A stretch of DNA of 5,251 nt from Treponema sp. (GTDB lineage Bacteria > Spirochaetota > Spirochaetia > Treponematales > Breznakiellaceae): assembly GCA_031281925.1 (NCBI GenBank), contig JAITES010000045.1, positions 1 to 5,251 of the forward strand. Reading direction: 5' to 3'. The position numbers and the translations under genes are program-made. Shown piece by piece: positions 1 through 5,251 of the stretch. How positions within the stretch are numbered: the stretch's first letter is position 1; the number at the start of each line of letters is the position of its first letter. A model generated the notes under the pieces. It did no database searches. It had not been told where the DNA came from and worked only from the letters and a program-made list of their open reading frames with translations.

Positions 1-57
1 CTGCCCCGTGTTTCGTACTGCCCCCACCCGGAAGGCGACAAATGGTTTGCGGCTTAA
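1..57 (+). CDS. C-terminal end of an unidentified upstream gene (partial)
   Basis: Frame 1 is open from the window edge to a TAA at 55-57 and would encode the last 18 residues of a protein, ending PHPEGDKWFAA. Third codon positions are mostly G or C, as in the genes downstream, which favours this frame. The other two + frames also stay open for a while, to stops at 74-76 and 87-89, so the assignment is tentative. The stop lies 33 nt before the GH51 start, so this would be an earlier gene of the same operon. The tail is too short to name; I do not recognise it as the end of AraA or of any transporter. Confidence 0.45.
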   Translation: MPRVSYCPHPEGDKWFAA

Positions 58-90
58 TTTGGAACAAGCTCAATAAACAGGAGAAATAAT

Positions 91-1608
91 ATGAAAGCAA
101 CACTAACACTTCACAGGGAATTTTCCATCGGTGAAACGGACAAGAGGATCTACGGTTCTTTTATCGAACATCTGGGCCGGGCCGTTTACAAGGGCATCTA
201 CGAGCCGGGACACCCACAGGCCGACGAACTGGGCTTCAGGAAGGATGTAATAAAACTGGTGAAGGATCTTGATGTACCCATCGTGCGCTATCCCGGCGGG
301 AATTTTGTTTCAGGCTACAACTGGGAGGACGGCATTGGGCCTGCGGACGCAAGACCCATGAAGCTGGATCTTGCCTGGGGTACAAAAGAATCCAATAGGG
401 TGGGGATTAACGAATTTGCCCGCTGGGCAAAGAAAGCCGGTACCGATGTGATGATGGCGGTGAACCTGGGAACCCGCGGGCCTGAGGCTGCGCGGAACAT
501 TGTTGAATACTGCAACTTCGCCGGGGGGAGCTACTGGAGCGATCTCCGCCGGAGCCACGGCGTTGCGGAGCCTCACGGGTATAAACTCTGGTGCCTGGGT
601 AACGAGATGGACGGCCCCTGGCAGATCTGCCACCGTACAGCCGGTGAGTATGGCAGGGTTGCCGCGGAAGCCGCCAAGGTGATGAAGTGGACGGATCCTT
701 CGATAGAACTTGTGGCCTGCGGGTCTTCAAACGCCCGTATGCCTACCTTTGGTTCCTGGGAAGCGGAGATGCTGGATCATGTCTACGATCTTGTTGACTA
801 TGTTTCGCTTCATATCTACTTTGGAAACCGTGAAGGGGATACCCCCAACTTCCTGGGCCGGAGTCTTGAGATGGATACCTTCATTAAAACCGTGGCGGGG
901 ATCTGCGATCTGGTCAAGGCCCGCAAGAACAGTAAGAAAACAGTAAATCTGTCCTTTGATGAATGGAATGTCTGGTATCACAGTAACGCTGCGGATCAGA
1001 AAATAGAAAAGTGGACGGAAGCTCCGCCCCTTCTGGAAGACATTTACAACATGGAAGACGCGCTTGTCGCGGGAACCATGCTGATAACTCTTTTGAAAAA
1101 TGCCGACCGGGTAAAGGTTGCCTGTCTTGCGCAGCTTGTCAATGTCATCGCTCCCATTATGACCGTTCCGGGCGGCCCTTCATGGAGGCAGACGATCTAC
1201 TATCCCTATATGGATGCGTCCCTCTACGGCAGGGGAACGGTGCTGTGCTGCCCGGTCAAATGTGACTTTTACGATTCAAAGGAGTACAGTGATGTGCCCT
1301 ACCTTGAAACCGTTGCCCTTCACAATGAGGAAAAGAAGGAGATTACGATCTTTGCCGTAAACCGGAACCTCAAGGAAAATCTGGAACTCGAAGCCCTCGT
1401 CGCCGGTTTCGGCGAAGTCCGCCTTCTGGAACACAGGGTTCTCTGCAATGCCGATCTCCACGCGGTGAATTCCGCCGCGGAGGAGAAGGTGAAGCCGGTC
1501 CTGCAAAGCGGCGGAAAGATCGAGGGAAACGCAGGATCAAAAAAACTTGAGATTGCCCTTCCCCCGGCCTCGTGGAATGTGATACGATTGGGTGGAATTT
1601 CAAATTAA
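91..1608 (+). CDS. abfA: intracellular alpha-L-arabinofuranosidase, GH51
   Basis: A 505-residue retaining glycosidase that removes terminal alpha-L-arabinofuranosyl units from arabinan or arabinoxylan oligosaccharides. The sequence shows the GH51 pattern: an N-terminal stretch with YGSFIEHLGRAVYKGIYEPG (21-40), RYPGGNFVSGYNWEDGIGP (66-84), acid/base Glu172 in CLGNEMDGPW (168-177) and nucleophile Glu291 in SFDEWNVWY (288-296). Both catalytic positions lie within about three residues of the well-studied Geobacillus enzyme (Glu175, Glu294), and the length is normal for the family. The C-terminal roughly 130 residues correspond to the beta-sandwich domain. There is no signal peptide, so the enzyme should act in the cytoplasm on imported oligosaccharides. 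The ATG start is supported by AGGAGA at 79-84, six bases upstream. It is followed after 18 nt by araB, and the context fits L-arabinose release feeding the kinase and epimerase. GH51 members can vary in linkage preference or also cleave other substrates; that cannot be read from the sequence. Confidence 0.95.
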   Translation: MKATLTLHREFSIGETDKRIYGSFIEHLGRAVYKGIYEPGHPQADELGFRKDVIKLVKDLDVPIVRYPGGNFVSGYNWEDGIGPADARPMKLDLAWGTKESNRVGINEFARWAKKAGTDVMMAVNLGTRGPEAARNIVEYCNFAGGSYWSDLRRSHGVAEPHGYKLWCLGNEMDGPWQICHRTAGEYGRVAAEAAKVMKWTDPSIELVACGSSNARMPTFGSWEAEMLDHVYDLVDYVSLHIYFGNREGDTPNFLGRSLEMDTFIKTVAGICDLVKARKNSKKTVNLSFDEWNVWYHSNAADQKIEKWTEAPPLLEDIYNMEDALVAGTMLITLLKNADRVKVACLAQLVNVIAPIMTVPGGPSWRQTIYYPYMDASLYGRGTVLCCPVKCDFYDSKEYSDVPYLETVALHNEEKKEITIFAVNRNLKENLELEALVAGFGEVRLLEHRVLCNADLHAVNSAAEEKVKPVLQSGGKIEGNAGSKKLEIALPPASWNVIRLGGISN

Positions 1609-1626
1609 GCTACGCGGAGGATTATC

Positions 1627-3306
1627 ATGATAAAGGGTGAGGCCTATGTACTGGGATTGGACTATGGATCCGATTCGGCCCGGGCGGTATTGATCGATGC
1701 GGCAACAGGAGAGCAGGCCGGCGGTTCGGTGATGAATTACCCCCGCTGGGCCAGGGGGCTTTACTGCGATCCGGCGGCAAACCAGTTCAGGCAGCATCCC
1801 CAGGACTATATCGACGTGCTTGAAGGGACGGTGAGGGAGGCTGTTGCCCAGGCGGGGAAAGAGGTTGCCGCCAGGGTAAAGGGCATTGCCATCGATACCA
1901 CCGGTTCCACCCCCTGCGCCGCAGATAATGACGGTCTTCCCCTGGCGATGAGGGAGGAATTTGCCGGGAATCCTAACGCAATGTTTGTGCTTTGGAAGGA
2001 TCATACCGCCCTTGCCGAAGCCGACAAGATCAACAAGGCCGCCAAAACCTGGGGCGGCATTGATTTTACCCAGTACGAGGGGGGTACGTATTCCGCCGAA
2101 TGGTTCTGGGCCAAGATCCTTCATATATTAAGCGTTGATGAAAAAGTGGCGGAAGCCGCCGCTACCTTTGTGGAACACTGCGACTGGATGACCCTGCTCC
2201 TCTCCGGGGGCAAGGGACTGTGCGCAATCAAGCGGAGCCGCTGCGCCATGGGCCACAAGGCCATGTGGCATGAAAGTTACGGCGGCTATCCTGCCGAGGG
2301 CTTTCTCTCCCGGCTTGATCCCCGGCTGGTGAAGATTCGCCAAAGCCTGGGAATGGAAACCTGGACAAGCGACAAGGCCGCCGGTTTTCTCTGCGCCGAA
2401 TGGGCCGAAAGACTCGGTATTCCCGGCGGCATTCCCGTGGCGGTGGGGGCCTACGATGCCCACATGGGCGCTGTGGGCGGCGGTGTAAAGCCGGGCTGGC
2501 TTATCCGGGTTATGGGAACTTCCACCTGCGATGTAACCGTGGGGCCGAAACCTTCCGGCCCGGAACAGCTTGTAGCAGGTATCTGCGGTCAGGTTGACGG
2601 TTCGGTGCTGCCGGGGCTTCTGGGTTACGAAGCAGGCCAGAGTTCCTTCGGGGACGTGTATGCATGGTTCAAGAACCTTGTTTCATGGCCCGCTGAAACT
2701 CTGCTGGATGAAGTTGAAGGACTCGACGGGGCCCTAAAAGAAAAGATAAAAGCAACGCTGTCAAAGAAGATCATCCCCCGGCTTGAGGAGGAGGCGGCAA
2801 AGATCGACCCCCGCAAGACCGGCCTTGTCGCCCTGGACTGGCTTAACGGCAGACGCACACCCGGCGCCAATCAGCACCTTACCGCGGCGATCAGCGGCCT
2901 TACCCTGAGTTCCGATGCTCCCCGTGTTTACCGGGCCTTTGCCGAGGCAACCGCCTTCGGCGCCAGAGCCATTGTGGAATGTTTCAGGGAACAGGGAGTG
3001 CCGGTTGAGGGGATCATCGGCGTGGGCGGTGTGGCGCGCAAGTCGCCATTTATCATGCAGATTCTGGCCGATGTGCTTAACATGCCCATCAATGTTCCCG
3101 CGGGGGATCAGGCTGTGGCTCTGGGAGCGGCGGTGTTTGCCGCCACTGCCGCGGGCCTCTATCCCGACATTCCTTCCGCGCAGGCGGCGCTTTGTTCCCC
3201 CATCGAAAAGGTCTACGAGCCGAATAAGGAGATGGTAAAAGTGTACGACGCCATTTACAAACAGTACCGGGCCCTGGGCGCCTTTGTGGAGAACTCAGTT
3301 GGATAG
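1627..3306 (+). CDS. araB: L-ribulokinase AraB (FGGY kinase family)
   Basis: A 559-residue kinase that phosphorylates L-ribulose with ATP to L-ribulose-5-phosphate in the cytoplasm. It reads almost colinearly with Escherichia coli AraB (566 residues): LDYGSDSARA (11-20) is the N-terminal phosphate-binding loop, followed by YPRW (38-41), IDTTGSTP (89-96), NPNAMFVLWKDHTA (115-128), GGTYSAEWFWAKILH (152-166) and GHKAMWHESYGG (209-220). The likely catalytic base is Asp277 in GAYDAHMGAVG (274-284). The C-terminal FGGY half carries MGTSTCD (296-302), GICGQVDGS (318-326), LDWLNGRRTPGANQ (403-416), ATAFGARAIVECF (441-453), GVGGVARK (465-472) and DQAVALGAA (494-502). No key motif is missing. The ATG has a strong GCGGAGG (1614-1620) six bases upstream. 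The gene follows the GH51 gene by 18 nt and its last 8 nt overlap the start of araD, so translation of the two is probably coupled. The motifs separate it from xylulokinase and glycerol kinase. Confidence 0.97.
   Translation: MIKGEAYVLGLDYGSDSARAVLIDAATGEQAGGSVMNYPRWARGLYCDPAANQFRQHPQDYIDVLEGTVREAVAQAGKEVAARVKGIAIDTTGSTPCAADNDGLPLAMREEFAGNPNAMFVLWKDHTALAEADKINKAAKTWGGIDFTQYEGGTYSAEWFWAKILHILSVDEKVAEAAATFVEHCDWMTLLLSGGKGLCAIKRSRCAMGHKAMWHESYGGYPAEGFLSRLDPRLVKIRQSLGMETWTSDKAAGFLCAEWAERLGIPGGIPVAVGAYDAHMGAVGGGVKPGWLIRVMGTSTCDVTVGPKPSGPEQLVAGICGQVDGSVLPGLLGYEAGQSSFGDVYAWFKNLVSWPAETLLDEVEGLDGALKEKIKATLSKKIIPRLEEEAAKIDPRKTGLVALDWLNGRRTPGANQHLTAAISGLTLSSDAPRVYRAFAEATAFGARAIVECFREQGVPVEGIIGVGGVARKSPFIMQILADVLNMPINVPAGDQAVALGAAVFAATAAGLYPDIPSAQAALCSPIEKVYEPNKEMVKVYDAIYKQYRALGAFVENSVG
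3286..3291 (+). promoter_or_regulatory. ribosome binding site of araD inside the araB end
   Basis: GTGGAG, formed by the araB codons for Val and Glu five codons before its stop, sits 7 nt before a TTG at 3299. This spacing is ideal and supports TTG 3299 as the araD start. The arrangement implies that ribosomes finishing araB help start araD. A second purine-rich motif, GGGAGG at 3333-3338, precedes an internal ATG at 3344 and is discussed as an alternative. Confidence 0.6.
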
Positions 3307-4000
3307 TTACAAGTCACTGCGGGAAGAGGCCTGGGAGGCCAACATGGAGATCCCCAGGCAGAAGCTTGCCATATACACCTGGGGTAACGCTTCGGCCTTT
3401 GATCGCGGTAAAGCTGTTTTTGCGATCAAGCCGTCCGGCGTTGCCTACGGAGATCTGAAACCCGAAGATCTCGTGGTAGTTGATCTTGAAGGCCGGGTAG
3501 TGGAGGGGAAGCTCAACCCCTCTTCCGATACGGAAACCCACCGGGTTCTCTTCCGGGATTTTGAAGGCCTGGGAGGAATTGTACACACCCATTCCACCCA
3601 TGCGGTAGCCTGGGCCCAGGCCCGGCTTTCCGTACCTGTTTTCGGCACGACCCATGCGGATCACGGAGCAGAGGAGATACCCTGCACTCCGGTGATGAGT
3701 GAGGAAGCGGTAAAAAACAACTATGAACTTGAGACAGGGAATCTAATTGTAGAAACCTTCCGCAGGGAAAACATCGATCCTGCTCACATGGCAATGGTAC
3801 TGGTTGCAGGCCACGGCCCCTTTACCTGGGGGAAGAACGCCATGCAGGCGATTTACCATGCCGCGGTTCTGGAAGAAGTCTGCAGGATGACCCTTTTGAC
3901 ACTGACCCTGAAACCGGACGCAGAAACCCTGCCTCCCCACATCATCCGAAAGCATTGGGAGCGCAAGCACGGCCCCAACGCCAGCTACGGACAAAAGTAA
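3299..4000 (+). CDS. araD: L-ribulose-5-phosphate 4-epimerase AraD
   Basis: A 233-residue class II aldolase/epimerase-family enzyme (E. coli AraD has 231) that converts L-ribulose-5-phosphate to D-xylulose-5-phosphate by retro-aldol chemistry with a divalent metal. Visible features are TWGNAS (27-32) and IKPSG (43-47) for phosphate binding, SSDTETH (75-81) with Asp77, metal ligands His97 and His99 in GGIVHTHSTHAVAWAQA (92-108), Asp121 in GTTHAD (116-121), ETGNLIVETF (145-154), His172 in AGHGPFTWGKNA (170-181), and Tyr230 in the SYGQ tail. These correspond to E. coli Asp76, His95, His97, Asp120, His171 and Tyr229, so the active site is complete. I chose TTG 3299 because the encoded N-terminal helix (MDSYKSLREEAWEAN) lines up with the E. 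coli start and a Shine-Dalgarno lies 7 nt upstream. A TTG at 3284 is also in frame but adds five unmatched residues. The start overlaps araB by 8 nt. The gene ends the operon, 38 nt before the convergent propeller gene. Confidence 0.95.
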   Translation: MDSYKSLREEAWEANMEIPRQKLAIYTWGNASAFDRGKAVFAIKPSGVAYGDLKPEDLVVVDLEGRVVEGKLNPSSDTETHRVLFRDFEGLGGIVHTHSTHAVAWAQARLSVPVFGTTHADHGAEEIPCTPVMSEEAVKNNYELETGNLIVETFRRENIDPAHMAMVLVAGHGPFTWGKNAMQAIYHAAVLEEVCRMTLLTLTLKPDAETLPPHIIRKHWERKHGPNASYGQK

Positions 4001-4038
4001 GGCTTTCAGTTCAGCAGACCGGGCGAGAAATCGGCTTC

Positions 4039-4920
4039 CTATTTTTTCAGCCTGTAGGACACGAAGGCGATCTGCCTGCTGTCCGGCGCCCATGAATTGA
4101 CATTGATTGTACCCTGGCCTCCGAAAAGTTCGGCTATTACCCGGAAATCTCCGCCATTGGCGCTCATGAGACGAAGCTGCACGTTCCTGTTGGGCGGATG
4201 ATTGTCCGGTTCAACATCGCCTTTTTTGTAGGAGATGAAGAGGACCCGCTGACCGTCCGGCGATACATGGGCAAACCAGTTGTTGCTTTCGTCAAAGGTC
4301 ATCTGGGTCGGGTTGGAGCCGTTGGCTTCCATTCGCCAGATCTGCATGAGTCCTGAGCGGGTTGAATTGAACCAGATGTATCTGCCGTCGGGGGAGTATT
4401 CCGGCCCGTCGTCGAGGCCTTTGGTATCGGTAAGCTGTTTTTCCCGGCCGCCCCACACGGGAATCGTGTAAATGTCAAACTGACCGTTCCGTTCCGCACA
4501 GTACGCAAAAGTCCTGCCGTCGGGACTCCAGCCGTGGAGGTAGCTCGGAGCGATGGGAGTGATAAGCACAGGTTCTCCGCCTGAAAGGAGGGTCTTGTAG
4601 ATCCGGCTCTGACCGTCTTCGACGGTGTTGTGACTCATCGCAATCGAAGAACCATCCGGGGAGAGGACATGATCGTTGTTACATGCGGTACAGACGCCGG
4701 TGTAGATCTCCGTGATGGTTCCGCTTGCAAGCTCGTAGCGGTAGATTCTTCCGTTCCGGTTGAAGATGAGGTACTGTCCATCCTTTGTCCAGTTGGGAGC
4801 TTCGACAGTATCGTCGAATTCCCTCAGCACAGTGCGTTTTCCCGAATCCACATCCATTGTTTCCAGAATGCTGTATACTCCCCGGTCTTCCCCGGGACGC
4901 GGGGTTTTCAAAACCTGCAT
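4039..4920 (-). CDS. TolB-like PD40 six-bladed beta-propeller protein
   Basis: A 293-residue protein made almost entirely of PD40 (WD40-like, TolB/COG0823-type) repeats. Six blade signatures can be seen: WTKDG (44-48), LSPDG (86-90), WSPDG (131-135), YSPDG (175-179), VSPDG (219-223) and WAPDS (277-281). Most are about 44 residues apart; the last interval is longer because of an Asp/Pro/Asn-rich insertion (about 234-248). Six repeats would close a propeller. There is no signal peptide or membrane segment, unlike periplasmic TolB, so a cytoplasmic location is expected and a Tol-Pal role is unlikely. No enzyme domain is fused. The ATG is firm: AGGAGA (4931 to 4926 on this strand) lies five bases upstream and an in-frame TGA at 4938-4936 excludes a longer start. 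Related propellers occur near carbohydrate genes and as the fold of oligogalacturonate lyase, but the specific role is unknown. It is convergent with the arabinose operon and has its own promoter region, so a link to arabinose use is only inferred. Confidence 0.85.
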   Translation of the reverse strand: MQVLKTPRPGEDRGVYSILETMDVDSGKRTVLREFDDTVEAPNWTKDGQYLIFNRNGRIYRYELASGTITEIYTGVCTACNNDHVLSPDGSSIAMSHNTVEDGQSRIYKTLLSGGEPVLITPIAPSYLHGWSPDGRTFAYCAERNGQFDIYTIPVWGGREKQLTDTKGLDDGPEYSPDGRYIWFNSTRSGLMQIWRMEANGSNPTQMTFDESNNWFAHVSPDGQRVLFISYKKGDVEPDNHPPNRNVQLRLMSANGGDFRVIAELFGGQGTINVNSWAPDSRQIAFVSYRLKK

Positions 4921-4952
4921 GGCGTTCTCCTTGTGTCAGGATTTGTATCTGG

Positions 4953-4969
4953 TGTCTACAGTATAGACA
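4953..4969. promoter_or_regulatory. 17-bp palindrome, possible second operator
   Basis: TGTCTA-CAGTA-TAGACA has 6-bp inverted arms around a 5-bp centre. It lies where transcription from the predicted propeller-gene promoter would start (around 4970) and 33-49 bases before the ATG. It could be a repressor site or a small hairpin in the 5' leader. Palindromes with 6-bp arms also arise by chance, so this is tentative. Confidence 0.3.
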
Positions 4970-4976
4970 GAGTCTT

Positions 4977-5005
4977 ATTGTAAACGGTTACAGGTTTTGG
5001 AACAA
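4977..5005 (-). promoter_or_regulatory. candidate sigma-70-type promoter for the propeller gene
   Basis: Read on the - strand, TTGTTC (5005-5000) and TACAAT (4982-4977) are separated by 17 bases. The -10 box differs from TATAAT at one position; the -35 box keeps only the TTG. The start of transcription would fall near 4970, giving a leader of about 50 nt. The cre-like operator overlaps the -10 box and the spacer, as expected for repression. No mapped start is available. Confidence 0.4.
4979..4992. promoter_or_regulatory. cre-like / LacI-family operator
   Basis: TGTAAACGGTTACA is a near-perfect palindrome around a central CG, with one mismatched pair of positions. It fits every position of the Bacillus catabolite-responsive-element consensus TGWAANCGNTNWCA and resembles operators of LacI-family regulators in general. 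It covers the -10 box and spacer of the candidate promoter of the propeller gene. Either CcpA-type catabolite control or a local LacI-family sugar regulator could bind it; the regulator gene is not in the window. Confidence 0.55.
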
Positions 5006-5162
5006 GCCGGCGCATTGCGGCCTCTTGACATTATAGAAAAATAATAGATGAGATAGAAATATGGGGTATGGGAAAAAGGGACAAGATGGAAATATACAGA
5101 ATCATTGGACAAAGAATATTAAAAATAAAATAATGGAAAAGGGTTCGGAATGGTTTTACAAA

Positions 5163-5251
5163 ATGAAAACCATCCGGCGGCTCTGGTTTTTCTACACCGT
5201 CTTTTTTCTCTTCCCCTTGAGTATATGGACAGGGTTCTATTTTTTTCAGCT
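5163..5251 (+). CDS. N-terminus of a probable membrane protein (partial)
   Basis: The frame is open to the window edge and encodes MKTIRRLWFFYTVFFLFPLS followed by IWTGFYFFQ: a short positively charged start and then a strongly hydrophobic aromatic stretch of about 24 residues, typical of an uncleaved signal anchor or first membrane helix. Such starts are common in sensor histidine kinases and other membrane-bound signalling proteins, but nothing diagnostic is present, so no function is assigned. The start is uncertain: the same frame also has ATGs at 5133 and 5061, with an in-frame TGA at 5049-5051. None has a good Shine-Dalgarno. I prefer 5163 because the DNA before it is A-rich and looks non-coding, and because a Lys/Arg start directly before the helix is usual. 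It is divergent from the propeller gene and may share its regulatory region. Confidence 0.5.
   Translation, partial: MKTIRRLWFFYTVFFLFPLSIWTGFYFFQ

Larger units (their letters stand above)
4921..5162. other. divergent intergenic regulatory region
   Basis: About 240 bases between the start of the propeller gene (- strand) and the start of the last + strand gene. The left half (4921-5010) carries the propeller gene's Shine-Dalgarno, a candidate promoter and two palindromes. The right half (about 5031-5162) changes sharply in composition to A-rich, purine-biased DNA unlike the coding regions. A perfect TTGACA hexamer lies at 5025-5030 facing the right-hand gene, but no good -10 box follows at 16-18 nt; the best is TGAGAT at 18 nt. 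No RNA gene or clear terminator hairpin is visible. Confidence 0.7.

Noticed and set aside
1600..2124. 174-codon open frame on the - strand opposite araB
   Set aside because: It lies wholly over a confidently identified AraB, has no recognisable domain, and is rich in Gly, Pro and Arg as expected from the antisense of GC-rich third positions. Other antisense and out-of-frame open stretches over abfA, araB, araD and the propeller gene were dropped for the same reason.
4001..4047. Bidirectional terminator between araD and the propeller gene
   Set aside because: The 38-nt gap contains only a three-base-pair CGA-GAAA-TCG mini-hairpin (4024-4033), with a T run (4042-4047) nine bases later inside the propeller coding end. 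The stem is too short and the spacing too long to call an intrinsic terminator.
4963..4984. Alternative - strand promoter TTTACA ... TATACT upstream of the propeller gene
   Set aside because: Both hexamers are good but are separated by only 13 bases, too short for a sigma-70-type promoter; TTGTTC-N17-TACAAT fits better.
5025..5054. + strand promoter with a perfect TTGACA for the last gene
   Set aside because: No acceptable -10 hexamer follows at 16-18 bases (best TGAGAT, three of six matches), so it was mentioned but not called as a promoter.
5150..5251. Alternative + frame from ATG 5150 at the window end
   Set aside because: The frame from 5163 gives a charged start plus a continuous hydrophobic helix, while the 5150 frame gives a mixed sequence with no recognisable pattern.
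1..5251. CRISPR array, insertion sequence, tRNA, rRNA or integrated element
   Set aside because: No spaced direct repeats, terminal inverted repeats, transposase-like protein or RNA gene pattern was seen; nearly all the sequence is accounted for by four intact genes.

Overview
The window comes from a bacterium with moderately high GC (coding third positions are mostly G or C, intergenic DNA clearly A/T-richer) and Shine-Dalgarno-led genes. Nothing in it fixes the phylum. The mix of an L-arabinose operon and a TolB-like propeller gene would fit a polysaccharide-using gut or sediment anaerobe, for example a spirochaete or a Firmicute, but that is an inference.

Positions 1-4000 (+ strand) hold a compact L-arabinose utilisation operon. 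The first 57 bases are probably the last 18 codons of an unidentified gene. Then come an intracellular GH51 alpha-L-arabinofuranosidase (91-1608), L-ribulokinase AraB (1627-3306) and L-ribulose-5-phosphate 4-epimerase AraD (3299-4000). The spacings are 33 nt, 18 nt and an 8-nt overlap, so the genes are very likely co-transcribed. GH51 releases L-arabinose from imported arabino-oligosaccharides, AraB phosphorylates L-ribulose, and AraD converts L-ribulose-5-phosphate to D-xylulose-5-phosphate for the pentose phosphate pathway. The isomerase AraA, a transporter and a dedicated regulator are not visible and must lie outside the window.

Positions 4039-4920 (- strand, convergent with araD) encode a six-bladed PD40/TolB-like beta-propeller without a signal peptide, of unknown specific role.

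The 4921-5162 region is a divergent intergenic region. It holds a 14-bp site that fits the cre/LacI-family operator consensus at every position, placed over a plausible promoter for the propeller gene, and a second palindrome near the predicted transcription start. From about 5163 to the window end begins a + strand gene whose product starts with a hydrophobic, membrane-anchor-like segment; only its first codons are present.

I see no mobile element, CRISPR array, tRNA, rRNA or convincing new system. The most useful points are the start of araD, the operator layout upstream of the propeller gene, and the missing isomerase.
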